Source of the DNA: DAIOHQ01 sp036744635
GTDB taxonomy: Bacteria; Planctomycetota; Phycisphaerae; Tepidisphaerales; Tepidisphaeraceae
Assembly: GCA_036744635.1 (NCBI GenBank)
Contig: DAIOHQ010000080.1
Location: forward strand, 1-18,528
Reading direction: 5' to 3'
DNA: 18,528 nucleotides
Both the position numbers and the translations under genes were made by a program. Below are positions 6,987 to 14,710 of this stretch, piece after piece. Under the pieces are notes generated by a model, which made no database searches, had not been told where the DNA came from, and saw nothing but the letters and a program-made list of their open reading frames with translations. Position 1 is the first letter of the stretch. Each line of letters opens with the position of its first letter.

Positions 6987-7024
6987 AAGGCCAGCCAAGG
7001 CCAGCTAGTCAAGGCCAGCTAGTC
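6987..7024. repeat. 14-bp tandem repeat next to the rpmF promoter
   Basis: AAGGCCAGCTAGTC is repeated exactly at 6997-7010 and 7011-7024, preceded by a partial unit AAGGCCAGCC at 6987-6996. Read on the minus strand, the unit junctions give TTGACT and TTGGCT, resembling the -35 box just downstream. The unit is two heptads long. Confidence 0.8.
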
Positions 7025-7045
7025 TACCGCTCGAGGGTGCAGCGC

Positions 7046-7459
7046 TCATTTTTGGCGATGCCACTCCCGGTTCCCTCGCCCACGTACGCGTAGGAGAGGG
7101 GGCCGGAAAAAGACGGTTGCCAAAAACATGCGCTGCACCCACCGCTCGATCACTCGCCGGCGATCAAGACAGATGTAGCCGCCGTTTCCCCAGTCCCCAT
7201 CCACTTCCGCCGGGCCCAGGGTCTCGACGTGGCAGTCGACGTTGAGGAAGTTGGCGCGCAAACCGGCGTGGCGGAATGCGGGGAATGCCGTGCCGAAATT
7301 CGCAATCACTCCATCGGACGCGAGCCAGGTTTTCGCCCTCACGCGGCCCATTGGCACCGTCGGGTGAACGTCGAAATCCAGCCACGGCGGGTCGAACCTG
7401 GATGCGAAAGGAAACGTGCCGGCCGGAAGAATCCAGCCTTTGTATTCACAGATACCAAG
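7046..7459 (-). pseudogene. Decayed C-terminal fragment of an H-X9-DG type pseudopilin
   Basis: The frame is open from a TAG at 7462-7460 to the stop at 7046 but has no suitable start codon at its beginning. It encodes EYKGWILPAG near the start and, later, FRHAGLRANFLNVDCHVETL. The latter resembles the RHxGGANVLFxDGHVE segment of the prepilin-type H-X9-DG domain (DUF1559-like proteins), here with one extra residue and DC in place of DG. The N-terminal methylation motif and hydrophobic helix are missing. After about residue 95 the frame runs into repeat-like DNA (CCTCGCCCACGTACGCG). It begins 7 nt beyond the DUF6785 gene stop. A short real protein cannot be excluded, but a truncated remnant fits best. 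Confidence 0.45.
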
Positions 7460-7466
7460 CTATTTT

Positions 7467-9596
7467 TCATCCCGGGAGCAGGTTAACGGCGTGGTATTGG
7501 AGGTGCATGAAGTTGCGGGCGAGGGCTACCAGGAGCCAGCAGGCAGCGGCGCCGGCTTCTCCGAGGATCAGGCCGAGGAAGAAGGGGCGGGATGCGGTGT
7601 AGAGCTTGGAGCCGCCAAAGCGCACCAAAGTCGCCTTGAGCAGCCAACCGAGGAAGATGCTGAACCAGATGCGCCCCATCGGGTAGCTGTAGGCGAGCAG
7701 GAAGCCGACAGGGTAGAGCGGCCAGGCCGCGAAGCGCAGGCGCAGGACGCTGAGGACGGTGGTGAGCAGGGCGCCGAGGATAAAATGGCCGGCGCGGCTG
7801 TGGGTGTCGGCGGGGCCGGTGCGCGGGGGCAGGTAGTTATTGGTGGGATCGAGGATGAGCTCGCGGACGGCGCTATCGACCCCGTAACTGTTGAGCGGCG
7901 AGGATTGCTGCCTGTCGAGCATTACGGCGTGGGTGTATTCCACGTACAGCGTGCTGGCGCCGGCAATGAGATAGCCGGCGGCGAGGGCGAGGATGAGGCA
8001 GAGGATGAAAGCGAGGCCGGAGCGTTTGGATCGGGAGGGTCCATTCGCACCCTCGGCAACATTGGCGCCGTCACCCAGGCGCAGGGCGTGGGTAGCGAAG
8101 ACGGGGAGGGACTCGCGCAGGTCATGGGTGAACATCTCGTGAAAATAGGAGGCAAAGAAGAAGGATTTGGCGGTGGTGCGCGGTGAGGTCGGAAAGCCGA
8201 GGGCGAAGATCCACGGGCGCGACACCGGCACGGGGAGTTGGGCAAATATCAGCCCGGTCTCCGCCACGACGCGGGCGATGCCCAGGAACAGCAGCATCAG
8301 CATCAGGACGATCACCAACGCCCCGGCGAGCGAGGCGCCGGCGCAGAGCAGCCAGGCGATGACGGCGGCACAGCAGAGGAAAAAACCCCAGCCGGCCACG
8401 GAATAGGGAAGATAGGGATCGCGCGGCTCGTCGGCGCGGCGGCCGCGCAGCATCTGGCGGACGACCAGCGCCCAGTGCTGGCGGCCGATCCACAAGATCA
8501 TGCCGCAGAAGACGGCGAGGGCGCCGAAGGTCTGGTCCTGCTGCATTGCGGGTGTGAAATCGGCTTCATAGCTGCCGTAGAAAATAGTGATGAGTTGGAA
8601 GAGCAGGTAGAACGCCCAGAGACTGAACGCGATGCGGGTCTGGATGAAGAAGCAGACGCCAATGATGGAAAAGTAGATGGTATTGGCCTTAAACGTCCAC
8701 TGGGTGTAGCGCAGGGGGCCGGAACCGAGGAGATCCCACATGTCATAGCCGATGGGAATTTGCGGGACAAATTGCGGCAGGTAGGTGTGCAGGCCATTGA
8801 TGCCGTGGATGATGAAAACGGAAGCGAATGCGATCCAGAATGCGGTGGAGCTGAGGAGATTATTAAGCGACTTTCCCGGAGGCGGGGCTTCGATCAGCGC
8901 GAGGTAGACCGTTGCGAGGGGAAAAGGCAGCCGTTCGTTCTCAACCCACTGGCGGCGAACAATGACCGAGAGGCAGAGGACAGCGCCGTAGAGTGCGGCG
9001 AGGAGCAGGCCCCATACGATGGCGGGGCGCGCCCAGGCGCCCCAGGGGACAGCGCGCCAGTGATCGGCGAAAGAGGTGCCGTCGATGGCGGCGCGATACC
9101 AATAGCCCTCGATAACGGGGTCGGTGGCCCGGCCGCCGGCGGCGCTGGGAGAGACGCGGGGAAACATCCACTGTGGCAGGTCGAGGCGGCCGAGCAGCTC
9201 GCGATAGCCGAAATCGGTGGCGGCGTGATGGTAAAAGCCGACGAGACTGGCAGGGAGATAACGCATCAAGCCGCTGCTGGGGATGGCGCAACTCATCAGC
9301 GTCATGGCGAGGGCCACGGCGAGTTCGCCGGTGGTGAAGGCCCGGCTTGGCAGCCACCGCGCCAACGGCGCGTTCACCAGCAGCACCAGCGTGAAGTAAA
9401 AGAGGAGCAGGCCGATCGGCAGAAAGTTGCCGACGACATAAGTGTTGCCCATTGCGTAGTCGCTGTAGGGCGTCAGGCCACAGATCCAGAGGACGCCGAG
9501 CAGGCCGACAACGATGGCGCGCAGGGAGACAGGGCGGCGCGTTGTGGCGGAAGTTAGTGCTGCCATCGTTGCGGAATTGTCGGTGATCGGCGCCAT
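7467..9596 (-). CDS. Polytopic membrane protein, DUF6785/DUF6784 type
   Basis: 709 residues from ATG at 9596, chosen because AAAGGA lies 4 nt upstream; an upstream ATG at 9632 would add 12 residues. Many hydrophobic segments are visible, for example residues 25-45, about 52-76, and several between 180 and 480. The N-terminal GLTPYSDYAMGNTY and the C-terminal HPxG-like YPVGFLLAYSYPMGRIWFS...FLGWLLK...PFFLGLILGE pattern recall the DUF6785 and DUF6784 families found in planctomycetes, lentisphaeras and relatives, which look distantly like OPT-type transporters. Residues about 480-600 form a more polar section. The substrate is unknown. No partner gene is adjacent on the same strand; the divergent neighbours are a radical SAM gene and the URO-D-fold cluster. 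Family naming is from memory of sequence patterns, not a search. Confidence 0.75.
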   Translation of the reverse strand: MAPITDNSATMAALTSATTRRPVSLRAIVVGLLGVLWICGLTPYSDYAMGNTYVVGNFLPIGLLLFYFTLVLLVNAPLARWLPSRAFTTGELAVALAMTLMSCAIPSSGLMRYLPASLVGFYHHAATDFGYRELLGRLDLPQWMFPRVSPSAAGGRATDPVIEGYWYRAAIDGTSFADHWRAVPWGAWARPAIVWGLLLAALYGAVLCLSVIVRRQWVENERLPFPLATVYLALIEAPPPGKSLNNLLSSTAFWIAFASVFIIHGINGLHTYLPQFVPQIPIGYDMWDLLGSGPLRYTQWTFKANTIYFSIIGVCFFIQTRIAFSLWAFYLLFQLITIFYGSYEADFTPAMQQDQTFGALAVFCGMILWIGRQHWALVVRQMLRGRRADEPRDPYLPYSVAGWGFFLCCAAVIAWLLCAGASLAGALVIVLMLMLLFLGIARVVAETGLIFAQLPVPVSRPWIFALGFPTSPRTTAKSFFFASYFHEMFTHDLRESLPVFATHALRLGDGANVAEGANGPSRSKRSGLAFILCLILALAAGYLIAGASTLYVEYTHAVMLDRQQSSPLNSYGVDSAVRELILDPTNNYLPPRTGPADTHSRAGHFILGALLTTVLSVLRLRFAAWPLYPVGFLLAYSYPMGRIWFSIFLGWLLKATLVRFGGSKLYTASRPFFLGLILGEAGAAACWLLVALARNFMHLQYHAVNLLPG

Positions 9597-9637
9597 GGCG
9601 TCCTTTGTGGCACGGGCGCCTCGTCCATGCATAACAG

Positions 9638-9666
9638 TTTATAGTGCTATGGGCTCCTGTTTACGA
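9638..9666 (-). promoter_or_regulatory. Candidate promoter of the DUF6785 gene
   Basis: Minus strand TATAAA (9643-9638, 5 of 6) with a weak TCGTAA 17 nt upstream (9666-9661). The start would fall near 9631, about 35 nt before the chosen ATG. It lies between the tRNA 3' end and the gene, so it would allow expression independent of the tRNA. Confidence 0.35.
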
Positions 9667-9722
9667 GATGTCGCGCCTGAGATTGCGCCGACAGATCCCA
9701 CCCGTCAGCAGGGTATCCCCGA

Positions 9723-9794
9723 AGCCGAAGGAGAGATTTGAACTCTCAACCCCCGCTTTACGAAAGCGGTGCTCTACCATTGAGCTACTTCGGC
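9723..9794 (-). tRNA. tRNA-Thr, anticodon CGU
   Basis: A full cloverleaf reads on the minus strand: acceptor GCCGAAG/CTTCGGC, D-arm GCTC-AATGGTA-GAGC, anticodon arm CCGCT-TTCGTAA-AGCGG with anticodon CGT, five-base variable loop, and T-arm GAGAG-TTCAAAT-CTCTC. All four stems pair perfectly. CGU decodes ACG (threonine). The CCA end is not encoded; the discriminator is U. A good promoter lies upstream at 9828-9856. Confidence 0.96.
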
Positions 9795-9827
9795 GGCCGC
9801 CGGAACTGTATCGGCAGCGAGGGGTGG

Positions 9828-9856
9828 AGAATAGCATCGCTTTTCCCCTTGTTCAA
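9828..9856 (-). promoter_or_regulatory. Candidate promoter of tRNA-Thr
   Basis: Minus strand TTGAAC (9856-9851), exact 17-nt spacer, TATTCT (9833-9828). The predicted start near 9821 leaves about 27 nt before the mature 5' end. A GC-rich stretch follows the -10 box, which would fit stringent control of a stable RNA, but that is inference. Confidence 0.5.
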
Positions 9857-9884
9857 GCAACGCGTCCGTCGCAACGCGTCCGTC
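9857..9884. repeat. 14-bp exact tandem duplication upstream of the tRNA promoter
   Basis: GCAACGCGTCCGTC occurs twice in direct succession, ending exactly at the -35 box of the tRNA-Thr promoter (GTTCAA at 9851-9856 on the plus strand). The unit is 14 bp, as in the duplication next to the rpmF promoter, but the word is unrelated. Confidence 0.85.
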
Positions 9885-9953
9885 GCCGCTCATGTCTGGG
9901 TGCGTGACATTTCAGGCGGCCACGCAAAATATGGCTGGATTCGGATGGATGAG

Positions 9954-10005
9954 TACATCCACCACTCATCCAGCCATGACAGACAGGAATGTCTGCCCCA
10001 CCAAA
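9954..10005. repeat. Single diverged copy of palindrome family A
   Basis: About 50 nt starting TACATCCACCACTC and ending GTCTGCCCCACCA align with positions 145-193 of the array at the left edge with few substitutions. The hairpin here is CAGACA-GGAA-TGTCTG instead of CGGACA-GGAA-TGTCCG: both sides of one base pair have changed together. Just upstream, GGATGAGT and ACTCATCC (around 9946-9971) can also pair. The rest of 9885-10085 holds nothing recognisable. Confidence 0.85.
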
Positions 10006-10085
10006 GCAAGGCAAAACCGCCTAAAGGATCACGCACCCTCATGTCTGAAAGCCGCGGCCGCCGAAGGTAAAAGGATAATAGGACC

Positions 10086-10113
10086 TTGATATCCCTATTT
10101 TACTTGCTATCCT
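10086..10113 (+). promoter_or_regulatory. Candidate promoter of the radical SAM gene
   Basis: TTGATA (10086-10091, 5 of 6), 16-nt spacer, TATCCT (10108-10113, 4 of 6). The start would be near 10120, about 35 nt before the ATG at 10155. It is the natural start of the plus-strand half of the window. Confidence 0.45.
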
Positions 10114-10154
10114 GTTCTGGACAGGGACGAATTCGCTCGGATTGGAGTTTGGCC

Positions 10155-11264
10155 ATGATTTCCTCGATTCCTTACACCCGCAGCGATTTTGGCACCAGCC
10201 CGATGCTGGTCTTCTTCGAGACCACCCGCGCCTGCGACCTCAAGTGCCGGCACTGCCGGGCGGAGGCGCAGAAAAAACACCATCCCCAGGAGCTTACCAC
10301 GCAGCAGGCCGAAGCCCTGATCGACGAACTGACCACGTTTCCCAAGCCGCCCATGCTGGTCTTCACCGGCGGCGACCCGCTGAAGCGCCGGGATATCTTT
10401 CACCTGGTCGCCTACGCCCATCAGAAGGGCATTCACACCGCCATGACCCCATCGGCCACGCCGCTGGTCACGGCCGATGCCATCCGCCGGCTCAAGGAAT
10501 CCGGCCTGCAGCGCTTTGCGGTCAGCCTCGACGGCGCGGATGCGGCCACCCATGATGATTTTCGGCGCGTGAACGGCAGCTTCCAGCGCACGATGGAAAT
10601 TATCCGCGATGCCCGTGCCGCGGGGCTGCCGGTGCAGATCAACACCACCGTCGGCCGGCACAACGTGGGTCAGATCGATGCGATTGCCGAACTGCTGGCC
10701 GGGATGGATATCGTGCTCTGGTCGGTCTTTTTCCTGGTGCCGATGGGCCGGGCCACCATCGAGCAGCGCATCGCGCCGAAGGAATATGAGCGGGTATTCG
10801 AGAAGCTCTGGCTGCACACCAAAAAGCAGCCGTACGCGATCAAGACCACCGAGGCGCCGCAATACCGCCGATTCCTGCTGGAGATGAAGCGGCGGGAGAA
10901 GCTGACGAGCAAGCCCGATGCGCTGCCGAAGGCCGTCTCGCCGATGGTCGGGACCAACGACGGGCGCGGGGTCATGTTCGTGAGCCATATCGGCGAGATT
11001 TTCCCAAGTGGTTTCCTGCCGCTGTGGGCGGGGCGATTTCCGTTCGACTCGCTGGTGAGCACGTACCAGAAGAGTGCGGTATTCGTGGCCCTGCGCGACA
11101 GCAAGGCGCTGGGCGGCAAGTGCGGCGGGTGCGAGTACAACAATCTGTGCGGCGGGAGCCGGGCCCGGGCGTTCGCGCTGACGGATGATCCGCTGGCGGC
11201 CGAGCCGGATTGCACCTACGTGCCGCCGCGGGTGGCGGATGAAGCGACGACCTGCCTGGCCTAA
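10155..11264 (+). CDS. Radical SAM/SPASM protein, TIGR04053 type
   Basis: 369 residues from ATG at 10155 (GGAG 8 nt upstream); the frame extends 23 codons further up, but that part overlaps the likely promoter. The [4Fe-4S] cluster binding motif is C27-x3-C31-x2-C34 in ETTRACDLKCRHCRAEA. FTGGDPLKR is the SAM-binding GGE-like motif, and AVSLDGA follows. The C-terminal third has a SPASM-like cysteine set, CGGCEYNNLCGGSRARAFA...PDC, expected to hold an auxiliary cluster. IKTTEAPQYRR, VSHIGEIFPSGFLPLWAG and the CGGSRARA ending match my memory of the TIGR04053 family, related to the AhbD/NirJ group of heme-modifying enzymes but of unproven function. It stands 68 nt upstream of the first URO-D-fold gene on the same strand. 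A tetrapyrrole or corrinoid link is suggestive only. Confidence 0.88.
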   Translation: MISSIPYTRSDFGTSPMLVFFETTRACDLKCRHCRAEAQKKHHPQELTTQQAEALIDELTTFPKPPMLVFTGGDPLKRRDIFHLVAYAHQKGIHTAMTPSATPLVTADAIRRLKESGLQRFAVSLDGADAATHDDFRRVNGSFQRTMEIIRDARAAGLPVQINTTVGRHNVGQIDAIAELLAGMDIVLWSVFFLVPMGRATIEQRIAPKEYERVFEKLWLHTKKQPYAIKTTEAPQYRRFLLEMKRREKLTSKPDALPKAVSPMVGTNDGRGVMFVSHIGEIFPSGFLPLWAGRFPFDSLVSTYQKSAVFVALRDSKALGGKCGGCEYNNLCGGSRARAFALTDDPLAAEPDCTYVPPRVADEATTCLA

Positions 11265-11272
11265 GTAGAACG

Positions 11273-11300
11273 TTCAGACGGCTATGATTTCCGATAAAAT
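11273..11300 (+). promoter_or_regulatory. Candidate promoter of the first URO-D-fold gene
   Basis: TTCAGA (11273-11278), 16-nt spacer, TAAAAT (11295-11300, 5 of 6). The start near 11307 would leave a 26-nt leader before the ATG at 11333. It lies in the 68-nt gap after the radical SAM gene, where no terminator is visible, so read-through is also possible. Confidence 0.35.
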
Positions 11301-11332
11301 GGGACCCGATTGTCTTTAGATCAGGGATTGCG

Positions 11333-12403
11333 ATGGGCGCGGCGACTGTGATGAATTCAAGGGAGCGGATGCTGGCGGCGTTCGAGCATCGGCCGGTGGA
11401 CCGCATCCCGACCGACATCTGGGCGACCGGCGAGGTGTGGGAGAAACTCCGGGCGTATTTCGGCACGCGGGATATTATCGAGGCGCTGCACATCGACGGC
11501 ATGGGCGGCACCTTGCCCAAATATGTTGGCCCGGCGCTGCCGAAGTGTTCGGAGGGGGAATATGAAGATTGCTGGGGCATGCGTTTCCGAAACGTGAATT
11601 ACGGCACCGGCGTGTATGGCGAGCAGGTGTATTACCCGCTGGCGGAGGCGGAGACGATCGATGATCTGAATCGGTACCGCTGGCCGTCGGTCGAGTGGTG
11701 GGATTATTCGCAGATGGCGGCGACGGCCGAAAGGGCGCGGCAGAAACAGGTGGTGCAGTGCGGCTATATGGCCATCTTCTACCACCACAATCTGCTGCGC
11801 GGGCTGGAGCAGTCGCTGATGGACCCGATGGAGAAGCCGGAGTTTACCCATGAGCTGCTGAACCGGCTGGCGGATTATTTTTTGGAGCACCACCGGCGGA
11901 TGTTCGAGGCGGCTGGTGGACTGATCGACGTGGCGCAGGTAACGGATGACCTGGGAACGCAGACCGGGCCGATGATCGGGATGGAGACCTTTCGGGAATT
12001 TTACAAGCCGCACATGCGGCGCTTCATCAACCTGTGCAAAGAGTTCGGCATCAAGGTGATGCACCACGATGATGGCGCCATCCGGCCATTCCTGCCGGAA
12101 TTGATCGAGATGGGCATCGACATCCTCAACCCGGTGCAATGGCGCTGCCCGGGCATGGAAATCGAAGGGCTCAAGCAAGATTTCGGCGACAAACTCTGCT
12201 TCCACGGCGGCATCGACAATCAGCAGACCCTGCCCCACGGCACCGAGCAGGAGGTGCGCGAAGAGGTGCGGCGGACAATCGACGTGCTGGCCGCCGATGG
12301 CACAGGCTACGTGCTGGCGCCGTGCCACAACATTCAGGCGGTGACGCCGATTGAGAACGTGCTGGCGATGTACGATGAGGCGTGGAAGTACGGGAAATTA
12401 TGA
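11333..12403 (+). CDS. URO-D-fold protein 1 (MtaA/CmuA-like, COG0407)
   Basis: 356 residues; ATG at 11333 has AGGG 6 nt upstream, better than the ATG at 11351. The N-terminal SRERMLAAFEHRPVDRIP is the paralog-family signature. DDLGTQTGPMIGMETFREFYKPHMRRF (residues 205-231) and VMHHDDGAIRPFLPELIEMGIDILNPVQ are typical of the uroporphyrinogen decarboxylase superfamily branch that includes corrinoid:thiol methyltransferases. The RxxGR substrate-binding motif of true HemE is absent. Potential zinc ligands are His244/His245 and Cys331 (APCHNI), 86 residues apart; the usual HxC pair is HHD here. Known relatives move methyl groups between corrinoid proteins and thiols or folates; the substrate here is unknown. 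The stop overlaps the start of the next gene (ATGATGA arrangement), so the two are coupled. Confidence 0.85.
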   Translation: MGAATVMNSRERMLAAFEHRPVDRIPTDIWATGEVWEKLRAYFGTRDIIEALHIDGMGGTLPKYVGPALPKCSEGEYEDCWGMRFRNVNYGTGVYGEQVYYPLAEAETIDDLNRYRWPSVEWWDYSQMAATAERARQKQVVQCGYMAIFYHHNLLRGLEQSLMDPMEKPEFTHELLNRLADYFLEHHRRMFEAAGGLIDVAQVTDDLGTQTGPMIGMETFREFYKPHMRRFINLCKEFGIKVMHHDDGAIRPFLPELIEMGIDILNPVQWRCPGMEIEGLKQDFGDKLCFHGGIDNQQTLPHGTEQEVREEVRRTIDVLAADGTGYVLAPCHNIQAVTPIENVLAMYDEAWKYGKL

Positions 12404-13551
12404 TGACGCGCAAACAGCGGATGGCTAATCAGATTCGGGGCGAAGAGATCGACCGCGTGCCGATGATCGGCGGATGGAATCTGGGCGTGCGCAACCTGGC
12501 GGCGCTGGCGGGGATTTCCGTCGAGGAATATCTCAAGGACCCGATGAATGGGGTGGTGCGGGCCAACCAGCGGCTGGACGTGGATGCCTGCGTGCCGCCG
12601 ATCATTCCGCGCGACATCAATTCGGTGCGGGATGGGCAGCTCGAGGAAAAGAATTTCACAAATGTCGAGCCCGAGGCCCTGCAGGAGCGGGCGGGGAAGA
12701 TTCCCGACAGCGAAGAAAAAGTGCTGGCCGGGTTCGACCATGCCGGCTGCTACAAGAAGTACATGGACTATCTCGGCGGCGTGGCCAAGGCGCTGGGCGA
12801 CATCGAGCTGGTGACGACGGTCTGGGAGGCGACGGCGAATTTCGCGCTCTACTTCCAATACGGTTACGAGGCGTTTCTGGCCGCGACGGCGCTGTATCCG
12901 GAAGAGGTGGGGAAAATCTACAGGCAGGATGGGCTGCTCGCCCGCGAGCGCAACAAGCAGATCGTGCGGGTGATGCAAGATCTGGACGTGCCGCCGATTC
13001 TGTTCACCGGCCACGATATCTGCACGAATGATGGGCCGATGTGCTCGCCGGATTTCCTGCGCGAGCATTACTGGCAGCACGCGAAGGTGTCGCTGTCGCC
13101 GTTCATTGAGTCGGGCATCCGCGTCATCGGCCACTGCGATGGGGATGTGATGCCGGTGATCCCCGACATGCTGGGCGCGGGCTATTCCGGCTTCCAGGGA
13201 TTTCAGTACGAGTGCGGCGTCAACCCGCCGAAGATTCGCAAACTTGCCGGGGCGGCCGGAGAAAAGCTGCTGTTCTTCACCGGCCTGTCGGTCACGCGCA
13301 CGCTGCCGTTCGGCACGCCGCGGGAGGTCGAGGATGACGTCGACTACTTTATCGACGTGACCGCCGGCGGCCGCGGCATGTTCCTGTTTACCAGCAACGT
13401 CACCGGCGTCGAGGTGCCGCCGGAGAACATTGCGGCCGCCTATCGGCATCTGCGGCAGTACGACCCCAGGCGCGGGCGCAGCGGGGCGAAGCACGCGGAC
13501 TGGCCATACGAGGTGAAGCATCCGGACGCGGCGGCGCCGAGGAAAGGTTGA
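12400..13551 (+). CDS. URO-D-fold protein 2 (divergent MtaA-like)
   Basis: 383 residues from ATG at 12400, overlapping the previous stop by 4 nt; the adjacent ATG at 12403 would give 382. Both start choices imply translational coupling, with GGAAG about 10 nt upstream. TRKQRMANQIRGEEIDRVP is the shared N-terminal signature. HDICTNDGPMCSPDFLREHY matches the superfamily core strand/loop, and VIGHCDGDVMPVIPDMLGAGYSGFQGFQ the second half of the barrel. The metal-site region reads His245-Cys246-Asp247, but the downstream cysteine position is replaced by TSN (331-333). The tail from about residue 352 (RQYDPRRGRSGAKHADWPY...) is extra, basic and probably flexible. Substrate and activity are unknown; a corrinoid methyltransferase with an altered metal site or a different lyase are both possible. 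Confidence 0.8.
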   Translation: MMTRKQRMANQIRGEEIDRVPMIGGWNLGVRNLAALAGISVEEYLKDPMNGVVRANQRLDVDACVPPIIPRDINSVRDGQLEEKNFTNVEPEALQERAGKIPDSEEKVLAGFDHAGCYKKYMDYLGGVAKALGDIELVTTVWEATANFALYFQYGYEAFLAATALYPEEVGKIYRQDGLLARERNKQIVRVMQDLDVPPILFTGHDICTNDGPMCSPDFLREHYWQHAKVSLSPFIESGIRVIGHCDGDVMPVIPDMLGAGYSGFQGFQYECGVNPPKIRKLAGAAGEKLLFFTGLSVTRTLPFGTPREVEDDVDYFIDVTAGGRGMFLFTSNVTGVEVPPENIAAAYRHLRQYDPRRGRSGAKHADWPYEVKHPDAAAPRKG

Positions 13552-13558
13552 AGATTCT

Positions 13559-14707
13559 ATGTCAATCGCACAGGCAACCCGATGCACGAGCCGCCAGCGC
13601 CTGCTGACGGCGCTGAGCTGCGGCGTTCCGGACCGGGTGCCGGTCAGCACCTATGAGCTGGTCGGCTTCAACTCCCACGCCCCCGAAAATAAGGAGCCCA
13701 GTTATCAGCGGCTGATGGAGCGCATCCGCCGCGATACCGACTGCATCGCCATGTGGTGGCAGGGGGGCAATGAGCAGTTCCTCGCTTCTTCGCACAAGGT
13801 TGAGCGCGAAGTCCAGCGCCAGCGGACCGGCAACCGCACCCGCACCACCGTTACGCTGCACACGCCCAAGGGGGACCTGCAGAACGTCAGCGAGGTGGAG
13901 GATGGCGTCTGGACCACCTGGACCATCGAGCACTGGTGTAAGTGTACCGAAGATGTGGATAAGGCGCTGAGCGTTCCCTATGAGCCGGTCACCTACGACT
14001 CCTCCGACCTGCCGCGCCTGCGGGCGGAGGTAGGGCAGCGCGGCATCATTATGCCCTCTCTCTCCGATCCCGCCTATGCCGTCGCCGACCTGATGAAGTT
14101 CCAGGATTTCACCGAGTGGGCGTTCACCGAGCCGGATCATTTTGGGCGGGCCACGCAGATCGTGGCCGAGCGGATGATGGAAAACCTGCGCCGGCAGTTG
14201 GACTCGGCGGGGGCGATGGCGGAGCTGTATCGCATCTGCGGGCCGGAATATTTCACGCCGCCCTATCTGCCGCCGGCATTTTTCGATCGCTTCGTGCGCC
14301 CGTACGTCACCGAGATGACCGACATCATCCACGCCGCCGGGGCCAAGGTGCGGCTGCACTGCCACGGCAAGATCGGCCGGGTGCTGGACATGATCCTGGC
14401 CACGGGCTGTGATGGCATCGATCCCTGCGAGCCGCCGCCGGATGGCGATTTGGAGCTGAGTGAAGTCAAACGGCGCTGCGCCGCCGCCCACGTGAGCGTG
14501 TTCGGGAATATCGAGCTCAAGGTGCTGGAGGCGGGGACGCCGGCGGATGTGCGGCGGGCGGTAAAGGAGGCCATGGACGCGGCCAAGGAAGGGGGCGGCT
14601 TCGTGCTGATGCCGACGGCGGCGCCGATCAACGTGCCGCTGGCACCGAAGACAGAAGCGAACTATTTCGCCTACATCGACGCGGCATTGGAGTACGGGCG
14701 GTATTGA
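13559..14707 (+). CDS. URO-D-fold protein 3 (divergent MtaA-like)
   Basis: 382 residues from ATG at 13559, 7 nt after the previous stop, with GAGGAAAGG at the end of the upstream gene as ribosome binding site. SRQRLLTALSCGVPDRVP is the family N-terminal signature. CGPEYFTPPYLPPAFFDRFVRPYV and RLHCHGKIGRVLDMILATGCDGIDPCE cover the two halves of the barrel, followed by VFGNIELKVLEAGTP. The metal region reads His267-Cys268-His269, with Cys284 and Cys290 close behind, but no cysteine at the usual C-terminal position (LMPTAAP). It is the last member of the tightly coupled trio 11333-14707; a repeat-filled 141-nt gap follows. Family-level assignment is firm, function is not known. Confidence 0.82.
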   Translation: MSIAQATRCTSRQRLLTALSCGVPDRVPVSTYELVGFNSHAPENKEPSYQRLMERIRRDTDCIAMWWQGGNEQFLASSHKVEREVQRQRTGNRTRTTVTLHTPKGDLQNVSEVEDGVWTTWTIEHWCKCTEDVDKALSVPYEPVTYDSSDLPRLRAEVGQRGIIMPSLSDPAYAVADLMKFQDFTEWAFTEPDHFGRATQIVAERMMENLRRQLDSAGAMAELYRICGPEYFTPPYLPPAFFDRFVRPYVTEMTDIIHAAGAKVRLHCHGKIGRVLDMILATGCDGIDPCEPPPDGDLELSEVKRRCAAAHVSVFGNIELKVLEAGTPADVRRAVKEAMDAAKEGGGFVLMPTAAPINVPLAPKTEANYFAYIDAALEYGRY

Positions 14708-14710
14708 CGT

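Noticed and set aside
8238..9557. 439-codon plus-strand frame
   Set aside because: Antisense to the DUF6785-type gene; composition (Gly, Ala, Glu, Asp-rich without motifs) is that of a shadow frame.
10155..11264. Assignment as AhbD or NirJ
   Set aside because: Shares the radical SAM and SPASM layout, but the internal and C-terminal motifs fit the TIGR04053 pattern better, and no other Ahb or nir gene is present.
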